64,000 nt of DNA from Seleniibacterium sp963677135 (GTDB lineage Bacteria; Desulfobacterota; Desulfuromonadia; Desulfuromonadales; Geopsychrobacteraceae): NCBI GenBank assembly GCA_963677135.2, contig CAXXLS010000005.1, positions 1 to 64,000 of the forward strand. Reading direction: 5' to 3'. The notes beneath the pieces were generated by a model, which ran no database searches, had not been told where the DNA came from, and saw only the letters and a list, made by a program, of their open reading frames with translations. Position 1 is the first letter of the stretch. Every line of letters starts with the position of its first letter. Made by a program: the position numbers and the translations under genes. Below are positions 16,188-25,446 of this stretch, one piece after another.

Positions 16188-16285
16188 GGGAAAAGGTTAG
16201 CAACTCATTATGTGATTGCAAGACTTGACCCCCAAGGTTTTGCTTGATATCATATTTATGATTCCCCCTCAGTCCGGAGAGAACA

Positions 16286-16570
16286 ATGGATCCTCTCATT
16301 GAAAGAAACAGACAGCAAATCCTCGAGCTAGCCAGACGTCGTGGCGCAACTCAGATCAAGCTATTTGGATCTATGGCAACCGACAAAGCCACAGAAAAAA
16401 GCGATGTCGATTTTCTTGTTGAGATGCGGCAAGGATCATCTGCTTTTGCTCTGGGGGGACTACTCAAAGACCTTGAAGAACTGCTGGGGCGCAGAATTGA
16501 CATGACCACCCCCAATGCCCTTCATCCGGCCATACGCGATAAGGTTCTCCATGATGCGGTTGAACTATGA
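16286..16570 (+). CDS. MNT-domain nucleotidyltransferase antitoxin
   Basis: 94 residues with the minimal nucleotidyltransferase signature: LFGSMATDK (G28, S29) and SDVDFLV (D40, D42). Proteins of this kind usually neutralise a HEPN-domain RNase by AMPylating it, with the HEPN gene overlapping the stop. Here the overlapping ATG at 16567 opens only nine codons before a stop, so the partner seems lost. Confidence 0.87.
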   Translation: MDPLIERNRQQILELARRRGATQIKLFGSMATDKATEKSDVDFLVEMRQGSSAFALGGLLKDLEELLGRRIDMTTPNALHPAIRDKVLHDAVEL

Positions 16571-16596
16571 GCGATCCAACACATGACCAGATCTAA
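16567..16596 (+). pseudogene. Possible remnant of a HEPN toxin gene
   Basis: An ATG overlaps the MNT stop as ATGA, exactly where a HEPN partner gene would start, but the frame (MSDPTHDQI) ends after nine codons. The polysaccharide gene cluster begins 34 bases later on the other strand. The call rests on position alone; nine residues cannot prove homology. Confidence 0.25.
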
Positions 16597-16629
16597 TGCC
16601 CTATTCAGATCACTCATCAAACCCTTATT

Positions 16630-18561
16630 CTATCTCGTATTGGTTTTGACGACAGATAATCCTCTTTGGGATGTCAGAGTTCGTTTCTCAAATTCAGATT
16701 TAACGGAATTTTCAGCAGGAGCATATTCAGGAACCAATTTTTGTAGGCATCCCAACACACCTGAGATATCAAGCTCTTTGGCATACGACAACAGAAGATC
16801 GATGTCCGTCTTCAAACTGTCGTAAACCAAGTCCATCGATTGCGCAACACATATTTTTTGATGCTCGGTCGGCAAAGTCCCTTCACCATCGAGGAGGAGC
16901 TCTTCGTATAATTTTTCGCCCGGGCGAAGGCCGGTAAAAACGATATCAATATCTTCATAAGGCTTATATCCAGAAAGCCTGATCAGTTCCTCGGCAAGAT
17001 GTTTAATTTTTACCGGGTTCCCCATATCAAATAGGTAGATTTCACCACCCTGTCCCATACTACCCGCCTGCAGAACCAATTGAACCGCTTCGGGTATGGT
17101 CATGAAAAACCTTGTCACTTCAGGGTGGGTAACCGTTAACGGCCCCCCCTTTTTGATCTGCTCTTTGAATGTCGGAATAACACTTCCGTTACTGCCAAGG
17201 ACATTTCCAAAACGCGTCGTGACAAAACTGGTTTTACTCTTTTTATTCAAGGCCTGAACATAGAGTTCGGCGACCCGCTTGGTCGTGCCCATAATATTGG
17301 TTGGACGTACCGCCTTGTCAGTAGAAACCATGACAAATTTTTCAACCTTGAAGTGATCAGCAGCATCGGCAAGGATACGAGATCCACGGACATTGTTATT
17401 GACACTTTCTGCCGGATTCCGTTCCATCATGGGCACATGCTTGTATGCAGCGGCGTGAAAAACCACCTGTGGCATCTGTTCGTCAAAAATCCCGTTAACC
17501 CTGGCCGGATTCCGAATGTCTCCAATAATGGGCGTGATAGAGACATTGGGAAACCGATTCACGAGTTCCTGCTCAATGGCAAACAGGGGAGTTTCAGCAT
17601 TTTCGAAAAGAATCAATCGCTCAGGCTCATACCCTGCGATTTGTCGGCACAACTCGCTACCGATACTGCCTCCGGCACCAGTTACGAGGACCCTTTTCCC
17701 ATGCAAATAACTTCTAATTTGCACTTCGTCAAGGGAGATAGGCTCCCTGCCAAGCAGATCATTCAGATCAACATCCCTGACCTGCTGGACCGAGACTTTT
17801 CCTCCAATAAGGTCGCCTACCCCCGGTAAAATTTTGACCTTGACGCAGGTGTTCTGACACTTCTCAACAATTGAGCGTATCTGCTTCCCCGTTGCCGAAG
17901 GTATCGCAATTATGATTTCGTCTACCTGATATTTCACAACAAGATCAGATAACTGATCCTGCCCTCCCAAAACTTTATAACCCTGAAAAACAGCTTTTTT
18001 CTTGTGCCGGTCATCATCAACAAATCCAACCAGATTAAAATCTATTGCAGGGTTTTGACGGATTTCCCTGGCGATCATCTGTCCAGCGTCGCCCGCACCG
18101 ACAAGCAGAACATTGGTCTGCCTCAATTCCGTTCCCTTGCGAAGGGGAAAATACTGTTCCCTGACAGCTCGCGTTACAAAACGCACCCCGCAAATCATAA
18201 GAAAGCAAAAAATCCCGTCCAGAATCAAAACACTGCGGGGGATATTTTCCATGCGGAAAAGAACTGCAGAAACGCCAATGAGAATGAGAGATGCCGTCAG
18301 ATTTGATTTGGCGATCTGGATCAGATCAGGCATGGAAACATAACGCCACCACCCTCTAAAGCATCCAAAACGCCAGAAGACAAGAAGTTTAATAGGAATA
18401 GCTAGCAGAATTAAATAGGAGATGATCGGAAAATAATTCCGCGGAATGGAAAAATCAAAACGAAGCCCATAGGCTAAAATCAATGAGCAGGCAATAATCG
18501 CCGCCTTAGCAGCAAAAACAGAAGCCAGTCGATGTCGAAAAAAGAATTCTTTCACCATCAC
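16630..18561 (-). CDS. UDP-GlcNAc 4,6-dehydratase, membrane type (WbpM/PglF family)
   Basis: 643 residues. Four N-terminal membrane segments (~15-130) precede a first Rossmann-like region (VLLVGAGDAGQ, ~151-161) and a catalytic SDR domain starting near 290 (KRVLVTGAGGSIGSELCRQ). The active-site region STDKAVRPTNIMGTTKR has methionine where the usual SDR tyrosine would be, the hallmark of this family. It converts UDP-GlcNAc to the 4-keto-6-deoxy sugar, the first step toward bacillosamine or related sugars. It is the last gene of the polysaccharide run. Confidence 0.93.
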   Translation of the reverse strand: MMVKEFFFRHRLASVFAAKAAIIACSLILAYGLRFDFSIPRNYFPIISYLILLAIPIKLLVFWRFGCFRGWWRYVSMPDLIQIAKSNLTASLILIGVSAVLFRMENIPRSVLILDGIFCFLMICGVRFVTRAVREQYFPLRKGTELRQTNVLLVGAGDAGQMIAREIRQNPAIDFNLVGFVDDDRHKKKAVFQGYKVLGGQDQLSDLVVKYQVDEIIIAIPSATGKQIRSIVEKCQNTCVKVKILPGVGDLIGGKVSVQQVRDVDLNDLLGREPISLDEVQIRSYLHGKRVLVTGAGGSIGSELCRQIAGYEPERLILFENAETPLFAIEQELVNRFPNVSITPIIGDIRNPARVNGIFDEQMPQVVFHAAAYKHVPMMERNPAESVNNNVRGSRILADAADHFKVEKFVMVSTDKAVRPTNIMGTTKRVAELYVQALNKKSKTSFVTTRFGNVLGSNGSVIPTFKEQIKKGGPLTVTHPEVTRFFMTIPEAVQLVLQAGSMGQGGEIYLFDMGNPVKIKHLAEELIRLSGYKPYEDIDIVFTGLRPGEKLYEELLLDGEGTLPTEHQKICVAQSMDLVYDSLKTDIDLLLSYAKELDISGVLGCLQKLVPEYAPAENSVKSEFEKRTLTSQRGLSVVKTNTR

Positions 18562-18627
18562 CCCTCTTTAGAAATATTTTACAAATTCAGAGCATACAAG
18601 AAGGCAGTTAAAAAATAAAGTTTGTAG

Positions 18628-19821
18628 CTATCGGCCAGACTCCTTACCACCTGTTGCGATCAGCATGGTCTCCCTCAAAACTTCGCAGGTTTTCATTATT
18701 GCAGCATCCGAAAGGGTGGGATGGACCAGAAACATAAGGCTTGTCTCTCCAAGTTCTTTCGCAACTGGCAAACGATTTTCAGGCCGCCAACAAGTGCCAT
18801 CAAATGCTTGTTCAAGATAAACTTCAGAGCAGGATCCGGAAAAGCAGGGAACACCTAGTGTATTTATAGCATCCATAATGGCATCACGGTTCCAACCTGG
18901 TAACAGTTCGCTCTGCTTAACAAATAGATAACATTTGTAAGCAGCATGTTGAATATGACCAGGAAGAAGTGGGACTCGTAATCCAGGTAAATCCGCAGCG
19001 CTTTGCCATATTTTTTTGGCATTTGACAAACGGGCTTTATGCCACTCAGACATCCTCCGTAACTGAATTCGCCCTATTGCCGCCTGCATCTCGGTCATTC
19101 GAAAATTTGTACCAAAAGATTCATGAAGCCAACGGAATCCGGGCGGATGCTGCCTTTCATATACGGCTTCCCAGCTCTTACCGTGATCTTTGTAGGACCA
19201 CATTTTTGACCACAAGCCGCGGTCATTGGTGGTCACCATGCCACCTTCACCACCGGTCGTCATAATCTTATCCTGGCAGAAGGACCAACAACCGACATGG
19301 CCAATGGATCCAACAGAGCTGCCTCTATATTTTGCACCATGAGCCTGTGCACAATCTTCAATAATATAAAGTCCGTACTCTTCAGCCAAAGCAGTAAAGC
19401 CTTCCATTTCACAAGGCCAGCCGGCAAGATGAACGCAAATTACCGCTTTCGTTGCAGGAGTAATTAAAGCCTCTGCGTTTTCAGGAGTTATATTTTGTGA
19501 GTCGGGAGAGATGTCTGCAAAAACAGGTTTAGCTCCGGCATTTACTATGGAAGAAACGGATGCCAAAAAGGTTCGTGATGTAACTATCACCTCATCCCCT
19601 TCTCCAATACCCAATGCCTTAAGAGCCACATCAAGTGCAACAGTTCCATTCGCAAGAGCAACGGCATATTCCGTCCCGACATAAGCGGCAAACTCTTTTT
19701 CGAACTCGCGACCTTCAGTTCCGGTCCAGTAGTTGACTTTGTTGGAGAGAAGAACTTTCTGTATAGCATCAGCTTCTTCTTCAGTAAAAGAGGGCCAGGG
19801 AGAAAATAACGGATTCAACAT
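18628..19821 (-). CDS. DegT/DnrJ/EryC1 PLP aminotransferase (PglE-like)
   Basis: 397 residues. The PLP lysine is in SFCQDKIMTTGGEGGM, and ALANGTVALDVALKALGIG and EDCAQAHGAKYRG are family blocks. It most likely aminates the 4-keto sugar made by the neighbouring dehydratase. Its position between a PglD-like acetyltransferase and a PglF-like dehydratase supports a UDP-bacillosamine assignment; the exact sugar is inferred. Confidence 0.92.
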   Translation of the reverse strand: MLNPLFSPWPSFTEEEADAIQKVLLSNKVNYWTGTEGREFEKEFAAYVGTEYAVALANGTVALDVALKALGIGEGDEVIVTSRTFLASVSSIVNAGAKPVFADISPDSQNITPENAEALITPATKAVICVHLAGWPCEMEGFTALAEEYGLYIIEDCAQAHGAKYRGSSVGSIGHVGCWSFCQDKIMTTGGEGGMVTTNDRGLWSKMWSYKDHGKSWEAVYERQHPPGFRWLHESFGTNFRMTEMQAAIGRIQLRRMSEWHKARLSNAKKIWQSAADLPGLRVPLLPGHIQHAAYKCYLFVKQSELLPGWNRDAIMDAINTLGVPCFSGSCSEVYLEQAFDGTCWRPENRLPVAKELGETSLMFLVHPTLSDAAIMKTCEVLRETMLIATGGKESGR

Positions 19822-19839
19822 AAGGTTTTCCTATCGACT

Positions 19840-20460
19840 TTAAGATACCTGCCGTGCAGGCACTCCAATTACGGTTATGCCATCCGGCAGATCCCTGACT
19901 ACAGCTGCACCGGCCCCGACCATCACGTCAATCCCGATACTTACAGACTGACGAACAGTTGCTCCAATCCCAATCCAACTTCTGCTACCCACCTTAACAC
20001 CTCCAGCAAGGTGTGCGCCAGGACTGACATGGACACAATCTTCCAGATGGCAATCGTGATCGACACTGCTTCCAGTGTTAATGATAGCGCCCTCTCCGAT
20101 ACGAGTGTCCACGTTGACCACCGCCCCCGCCATAACAACTCCACCGATCCCCATTGCAGTGTAAGAGCTGATAGCTGCAGTCGGATGGATTAAACTGACA
20201 ATTTCAATGTCCTGTTTTTTAAAAAACTCAATTTTTTGATGCCTTATCCGATTGTTCCCAATCGCTACAAACAAGCCGTCATATTGGTCTAAGGAACGGC
20301 AAAGAGTCTCGCTGTTACCCACCACATTCCAACGAGAATTGTTTCGTTTTTCAGGCCAGGTATCATCAAAAAAGCAAATATCCCTCCAGCCAAGAATTTC
20401 TGCGATATCAGCAGCTACTTTGCCGTGCCCGCTGGCGCCTAAAACCGCAAGCCTTTTCAT
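19840..20460 (-). CDS. Sugar N-acetyltransferase, NeuD/PglD family
   Basis: 206 residues. An N-terminal nucleotide-sugar-binding region (LAVLGASGHGKVAADI) is followed by a left-handed beta-helix of hexapeptide repeats. The conserved catalytic histidine is in TGSSVDHDC. It transfers acetyl from acetyl-CoA to the 4-amino group of the UDP-sugar in the PglD reaction. The start overlaps the stop of the sugar-transferase gene by four bases. Confidence 0.92.
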   Translation of the reverse strand: MKRLAVLGASGHGKVAADIAEILGWRDICFFDDTWPEKRNNSRWNVVGNSETLCRSLDQYDGLFVAIGNNRIRHQKIEFFKKQDIEIVSLIHPTAAISSYTAMGIGGVVMAGAVVNVDTRIGEGAIINTGSSVDHDCHLEDCVHVSPGAHLAGGVKVGSRSWIGIGATVRQSVSIGIDVMVGAGAAVVRDLPDGITVIGVPARQVS

Positions 20461-21074
20461 TCTTGCGTTCCAGTAAATTTTGGCATCGTTACTTCCCCTT
20501 GCGCACTGATTCCGTCCCGAATAAAAACCTTTTGAATCGTCAGGAACAAAATTTTCAGATCAAGCCAGAACGATTGATTGTCTACATACCAAACATCTAA
20601 TTTAAATTTTTCCTCCCAAGAAATGGCATTACGTCCATTAACCTGCGCCCAGCCGGTAATCCCCGGCCTGACTTCATGACGACGGCGCTGTTCTTCATTA
20701 TATAGCGGCAGGTACTCCATAAGCAGTGGACGAGGACCGACCAGGCTCATTTCTCCTTTTAAAACGTTCCATAATTCCGGCAGCTCGTCTAAACTGGTGG
20801 CCCGCAAGAAGCGGCCAAATGGCGTCATACGTACAGAATCAGGCAAAGACAGGCCATTTTCGTCATATGCATCCCGCATAGTGCGAAACTTAACCATTTC
20901 GAAAGGCTTGCCATTTAATCCGGGGCGAGTTTGGCGGAAGAAGACGGGAGAGCCAAGCTTCCTTCGAATCTGTAATGCAATGATACTCGTAACAGGCACC
21001 AGAAATATCAGAGCAACAACAACAGTAATAATATCAAAAATGCGCTTGATCACAGAGCCGCCCTTTCCAGCCAA
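20457..21074 (-). CDS. Initiating sugar-1-phosphate transferase (PglC-like)
   Basis: 205 residues, the small monotopic form with one N-terminal hydrophobic hairpin and the catalytic region LDELPELWNVLKGEMSLVGP followed by RPGITGWAQVNGRN. It loads the first sugar phosphate onto undecaprenyl phosphate at the inner membrane, starting repeat-unit assembly. Together with the next two genes it forms the bacillosamine-type block. It overlaps the preceding glycosyltransferase gene by 25 bases. Confidence 0.94.
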   Translation of the reverse strand: MAGKGGSVIKRIFDIITVVVALIFLVPVTSIIALQIRRKLGSPVFFRQTRPGLNGKPFEMVKFRTMRDAYDENGLSLPDSVRMTPFGRFLRATSLDELPELWNVLKGEMSLVGPRPLLMEYLPLYNEEQRRRHEVRPGITGWAQVNGRNAISWEEKFKLDVWYVDNQSFWLDLKILFLTIQKVFIRDGISAQGEVTMPKFTGTQE

Positions 21075-22267
21075 TCAACAAACTGCCCACCCAGTTTGCC
21101 ACGATCAAAATCCCGCTCGGCCAGCTTGCGTGCATTCATCCCCATCCGTTTAAGAGCATCTCGGTCATCCGCTGCTTGCTCAAGAACATCTGCAAATACA
21201 TCGGGTTGTTCCGGTGGAATAGCAAAACCACAGCCATGCTCGGAAATCATCCCGGCAAGCCAACCTGGGTAGTTATTCAAAACCGGCAAACCTGCCGCAA
21301 TATAATCAAAAAATTTATTAGGAGATGTGCCATAATAAAAAGCAGGAACGTTTGCGAGTAATTGTAAGCCAAGATCGGTAGCGGCCATCAAACCTGCCAA
21401 CTGCTCTTTATTGACCGGATCATGAAAAATGACATTGTCCAGAGTTTCTCGTTCAGCTCGTGCTTGCAAAGCAGGCTTCAATTTGCCCTGGCCAATCAAT
21501 ACCAACTTTATATCGTTACGATTACGACTTTTAAGAACTGCAGCTGCATTTAGAGCGGCATCGAGACCATTGGCTATACCGTGAGTGCCCGCAAACACAG
21601 CCATAAGATCATTTTCATCAACCCCATCCGGTCGCCAAGGTGCTTGCGGGTTGGTAAAAATATCTAAATCGCAGCCATTGGGAATCAACGCGATGCTCTC
21701 TTGAGATACACCCCGCTTGGCCATACCTTCTACTATACCGGGTGAAAGTCCGATGCACCGATTAGCCGAGCGATAACTGACCCACTCTAGAAAAGACATG
21801 GCAGTTAATACCAAAGGATTTTTAATCACCCCCATCGCCTTGGGAAGCTCTGGCCAAAGGTCACGAACTTCAAAAACGAAGGGCTTCCGTCTAAACCAAC
21901 GAGCAAAAATACCGGGTATTCCCGCTGTCAGAGGCGTAGTCGTTGCAAATACCAGATCATAGCGTTCGGTGAAGACCAGCCCAATGCTACGCAGCGCAAA
22001 TTTGACAAACGTCACCACCCGCTTCAGAAAACCATCACTGTTTGAATAGGCCAAATCAAACTCGATAATATCTATGCCATCGACAATTCCTCGCCTTCTA
22101 CCCTTGATAAACGGAGTAGTAATGCCAGTTTCTCCGCCACCATAGCTACCACATACCATCGTTACCTGATGTCCTCGCTCAATCAGGCGCTGGGCCATTT
22201 CATAAGATCGGATACCGACAGAACCCTTGGGTGTCGAAAAATGCTGGTGAAAATAAAGGACTTTCAT
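21050..22267 (-). CDS. Glycosyltransferase family 4 (WbuB-like)
   Basis: 405 residues from ATG 22267; a GTG 30 bases upstream has no ribosome site and would overlap the preceding gene. GT-B fold opening MKVLYFHQHFSTPKGSVGIR, donor-binding block TSPNKFFDYIAAGLPVLNN, and FEVRDLWPELPKAMG are typical of WbuB-like enzymes, which commonly add the second sugar next to a PglC-type transferase. Donor and acceptor are not known. Confidence 0.88.
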   Translation of the reverse strand: MKVLYFHQHFSTPKGSVGIRSYEMAQRLIERGHQVTMVCGSYGGGETGITTPFIKGRRRGIVDGIDIIEFDLAYSNSDGFLKRVVTFVKFALRSIGLVFTERYDLVFATTTPLTAGIPGIFARWFRRKPFVFEVRDLWPELPKAMGVIKNPLVLTAMSFLEWVSYRSANRCIGLSPGIVEGMAKRGVSQESIALIPNGCDLDIFTNPQAPWRPDGVDENDLMAVFAGTHGIANGLDAALNAAAVLKSRNRNDIKLVLIGQGKLKPALQARAERETLDNVIFHDPVNKEQLAGLMAATDLGLQLLANVPAFYYGTSPNKFFDYIAAGLPVLNNYPGWLAGMISEHGCGFAIPPEQPDVFADVLEQAADDRDALKRMGMNARKLAERDFDRGKLGGQFVDWLERAAL

Positions 22268-22271
22268 GTGT

Positions 22272-23318
22272 TTAAATTCTTTGTAATTGTGACACAAGGT
22301 TTAAAGCAATATTGTCCCAAGAGAAAACACGTGCGAAATCTATTATTTCATCATGGACACTATTATCCTTCGCTAATTGCGTCGATTTTTTAATACCTTC
22401 AGACAATGCTTGCGCAGTAAGATCATATGTCCCAAATGAATCAGGTAAGAATTCTGCCATATTACACTTCGCTGTAATAATAGGAATGCAACCACAAACA
22501 AGCGCCTCAATTACAGATTGAGGCATGCCCTCATAACGACTGGGATGCATAAATATTTTTGAAGAAGATAGGATTTCAATCTTTTCCTTTCCAAATATTG
22601 GCGGCAGTATCTTTATTAAATCTGACAAAGAAAACTCAGAAATTAATTTTTGCAAAAACTCCGCATCATGTCCCTTAGATGGTCCATATAATTTGACTGA
22701 CCACCCTTGGGAACGAAGAAGATTTTGGCTAAGAGCAATCGCCTTTATGAAAACATCAAGCCCCTTATGGTGAACATCAAGACGTCCAACATAGGTTATA
22801 TTATTCCTTCTAGGCACCTTATTATAGGCATATTCCCCAGAAAAACCATTTGGCGATACGATATCAGGTATATTACATGGGAGTTGAATACTATTTCTCT
22901 TTTCTTCGGCGGATAAAAAATGAACACCCGCCAAAAATGGAACGCACGTGCGCTTAAATAGCCTTAAATACAGTTGTTTTTTAGGAAAACCGTGTTTAAG
23001 TGCATCTTTCATCAAATTACCACGAGGAGAAAGTATAAGCCTATACTTCTTCACACGAGACAGAAGCCCCATCAGAAAATACACTGGATAAAATACACCT
23101 GATATGAATACAAATTCATATTCACCTTTAGGTTTTAGACAAAAATCAAAAAATGACCTTATCTGTTCACCATTTAATTCGAATGGATCACTTTTAAACT
23201 TTGTTGTATATAATTCCACCTCAAACCAGGAACGTAAATGCTTTGCAAGACTAGTATTTGAATAACTTGGTCCAGACAACCTGCCTTCCTCAAAAAAGGA
23301 AATAAAGGCTATTTTCAT
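22272..23318 (-). CDS. Glycosyltransferase family 4
   Basis: 348 residues with the GT4 donor motif MHPSRYEGMPQSVIEAL near residue 260 and a GT-B N-terminal half. Base composition falls sharply (AT-rich) from here to 26681, as is usual for the serotype-specific core of surface polysaccharide loci and suggesting horizontal origin. It overlaps the pyruvyltransferase-like gene by four bases. The sugar transferred is unknown. Confidence 0.87.
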   Translation of the reverse strand: MKIAFISFFEEGRLSGPSYSNTSLAKHLRSWFEVELYTTKFKSDPFELNGEQIRSFFDFCLKPKGEYEFVFISGVFYPVYFLMGLLSRVKKYRLILSPRGNLMKDALKHGFPKKQLYLRLFKRTCVPFLAGVHFLSAEEKRNSIQLPCNIPDIVSPNGFSGEYAYNKVPRRNNITYVGRLDVHHKGLDVFIKAIALSQNLLRSQGWSVKLYGPSKGHDAEFLQKLISEFSLSDLIKILPPIFGKEKIEILSSSKIFMHPSRYEGMPQSVIEALVCGCIPIITAKCNMAEFLPDSFGTYDLTAQALSEGIKKSTQLAKDNSVHDEIIDFARVFSWDNIALNLVSQLQRI

Positions 23319-24364
23319 GAGACATCCCGTAATAATCGTTCTGCTTTTTCATACAGATAGCAAACTGACATGTTATTTAAAGAAGAAATATTATTCACTA
23401 AATCAAAGAACTCATCGACGGCAACACTATTCTGTTCATTGCCAGAGCAAAACCGTTCCAATGCTAATTGCCGATAAAATCGTATTGTTTTGCTATGACT
23501 AGGGAATGATAACGTTGGAATTCCAAGGGTACAAGCAACAATACCAGCATGTAGCTTACCGGTAAGCAAACCGGAAGAGTTTTTAATGATATGAGCAACA
23601 TTAAAAGGAGAATGAAATTTTACCTGATGACAGCGAGAACCGGAAGGAAGAAGATTATAAAATAAATTATTACTTAGTAAAAAATTATCGTAACTCGGAG
23701 AGTCAACAAAAAAAACAAAATCATAATTTAATTTATGAAGTTTTTCAAATATCAATCTAAGATCTTCGGAATCACCCTCGCTCGGCACCATATATTTGGA
23801 TATGTGAATTGCAATATATTTTAAAGGGAGCCTATACTCTTTTAAAGAAGCCAAAGATATATAATCATCAATAAGCTTGGGATCTTGTGCCAAGTCAGTA
23901 ATTAAAGAAATTTTTTTATCAGTAATCGCTTTTGCATATTCAACAGATTCAGCATCCCTCAAAGCAATTACTTCTGAAGATTCAAAGATAATCTTTACCA
24001 TCAACCTAACAAAGCCATAGGTTAATGGTCCTACCCCGACACCAATAATATAAATTTTTCTCCCAAAAACTCTCATAAGTAAAAAGGGAATAAAATGCCG
24101 CAGTACAAACATTAAAGACCATCTAAACTTCCTAGTGTCAGGCTCACCAAAATATCCACCTCCACCAAACACAAAAGAAGAACAATTAAAAATATTACGA
24201 AAAAAACCAACACAAACTCCAGACAAGCCCCTTACCGCATTATGCCTAGCAAAAGGAAGGACAACAGTCCGATTCAATTTTTTAATAGCTACATACAACA
24301 ACAAGTGATCACCAAAGTTTGGGGCATAGTAACTACCATGCAGAAATACACACTTTTTTTTCAT
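23315..24364 (-). CDS. Polysaccharide pyruvyl transferase family protein
   Basis: 349 residues from ATG 24364, which overlaps the upstream stop as ATGA and has AGGT eight bases before; the frame extends 15 codons further but into the upstream gene. Motifs are HGSYYAPNFGDHLLL at the start and FVFGGGGYFGEPD near 80, typical of the CsaB/WcaK family. It would add a pyruvate ketal to a sugar of the repeat unit. AT-rich. Confidence 0.85.
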   Translation of the reverse strand: MKKKCVFLHGSYYAPNFGDHLLLYVAIKKLNRTVVLPFARHNAVRGLSGVCVGFFRNIFNCSSFVFGGGGYFGEPDTRKFRWSLMFVLRHFIPFLLMRVFGRKIYIIGVGVGPLTYGFVRLMVKIIFESSEVIALRDAESVEYAKAITDKKISLITDLAQDPKLIDDYISLASLKEYRLPLKYIAIHISKYMVPSEGDSEDLRLIFEKLHKLNYDFVFFVDSPSYDNFLLSNNLFYNLLPSGSRCHQVKFHSPFNVAHIIKNSSGLLTGKLHAGIVACTLGIPTLSFPSHSKTIRFYRQLALERFCSGNEQNSVAVDEFFDLVNNISSLNNMSVCYLYEKAERLLRDVS

Positions 24365-25446
24365 ACCACTACCTGCTTCTTTCTTATAAAAAGTCCACTT
24401 AAAAACCAAAAAGCACGGGAGTCAATAAAATCATTGGACACTAAAAGTATAAGCAATACTAAACTCAAACAAATATCGATTCTAATTTTTCCCTTATAAA
24501 AACAAACAAAAAAACAAAGGAAGCTCAAAGATATTCCTACTAGACCAACATCTTTAACCAAGGTCACAACCATATTGTGTGGAGGTAGATCTTCTATGTA
24601 CTGCCCTACCCCCCCCCCAAAAAACAAAATTGGCAAGTTGCTACTAAGATAATCAGCATATGAACCAAGCCTTACATAACGTTCTTCTTGCTTGAAGTTT
24701 TCAGCTAAACGAGCAAACCGGTCATACATTTTAACAACTTGACTAGCTTCAATATCAACATTCAAGAAAGTAAAACTTGAAAATAAAAATACAAAAAGAA
24801 TAATAATTGTTATAAAATATTTTTTTCTGATTCGCAACTTAAGAAAGAAAAGAAAAGATCCAGCCAAAAATCCCATACGGCTTCCAGTTAGAATTAGCAT
24901 AACCATTAATACTGAAATAAAGAATAATTTATTTTTTTCATTTTCTCCTAGCATAATTAGATATATCAACAATAGTAAGAAAACAGCCCAATAATTAGGA
25001 TTATTATATAACCCTACACTACCAGAGTATTGCCTTGTGCGTAATGACTCTGGAATGAGATCAAAAATACTTGGTAAATTAAAAATATCTGCACAATATG
25101 AGAAAAATAATATCAGCACAATAACCTTACTAGCACTGACTAAAATCATCACACCCCGCTCCCCCAAGTTGTCAACAATAATGAAAACAGCAGCTGCAAG
25201 CCCAACTCCACGCAGATACAATATAACAGCCTTAAAAACTTCTTCATTTGCTTGCCCCCTAATGAGGGAATTAAAGGCAATAAAGACAATAAAAATCAAC
25301 ACCCCAATCAATATCTTAGGCCGCCTACAAACTACCATTATTGAAAGAAAAAGTCCGAAAACATTGCTTAACAAAGTGCCCACGATAAAGGAAAAGGCTG
25401 TTAAAAAGAACAATCCTAAAAGTGAAATACTTTGAATATTAATCAC
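24361..25446 (-). CDS. Wzy/WaaL-like O-antigen polymerase or ligase
   Basis: 361 residues, very hydrophobic with about ten membrane segments and a periplasmic loop containing PLPPHNMVVT-like histidine (LPPHNMVVTLV), matching the polymerase/ligase family. A run of ten G (minus strand) encodes FFGGGVGQ in that loop. It sits between the flippase and sugar-modifying genes, so polymerase is preferred. Sequence is very AT-rich and start/stop overlaps tie it to both neighbours. Confidence 0.82.
   Translation of the reverse strand: MINIQSISLLGLFFLTAFSFIVGTLLSNVFGLFLSIMVVCRRPKILIGVLIFIVFIAFNSLIRGQANEEVFKAVILYLRGVGLAAAVFIIVDNLGERGVMILVSASKVIVLILFFSYCADIFNLPSIFDLIPESLRTRQYSGSVGLYNNPNYWAVFLLLLIYLIMLGENEKNKLFFISVLMVMLILTGSRMGFLAGSFLFFLKLRIRKKYFITIIILFVFLFSSFTFLNVDIEASQVVKMYDRFARLAENFKQEERYVRLGSYADYLSSNLPILFFGGGVGQYIEDLPPHNMVVTLVKDVGLVGISLSFLCFFVCFYKGKIRIDICLSLVLLILLVSNDFIDSRAFWFLSGLFIRKKQVVV
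24609..24618. repeat. Poly-G (minus strand) tract of 10 in the wzy-like gene
   Basis: Ten consecutive C on the plus strand, so ten G in the coding strand, inside an otherwise AT-rich gene. It is in frame as written (GGG GGG GGG GTA). A change of one base would truncate the polymerase. Confidence 0.95.
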
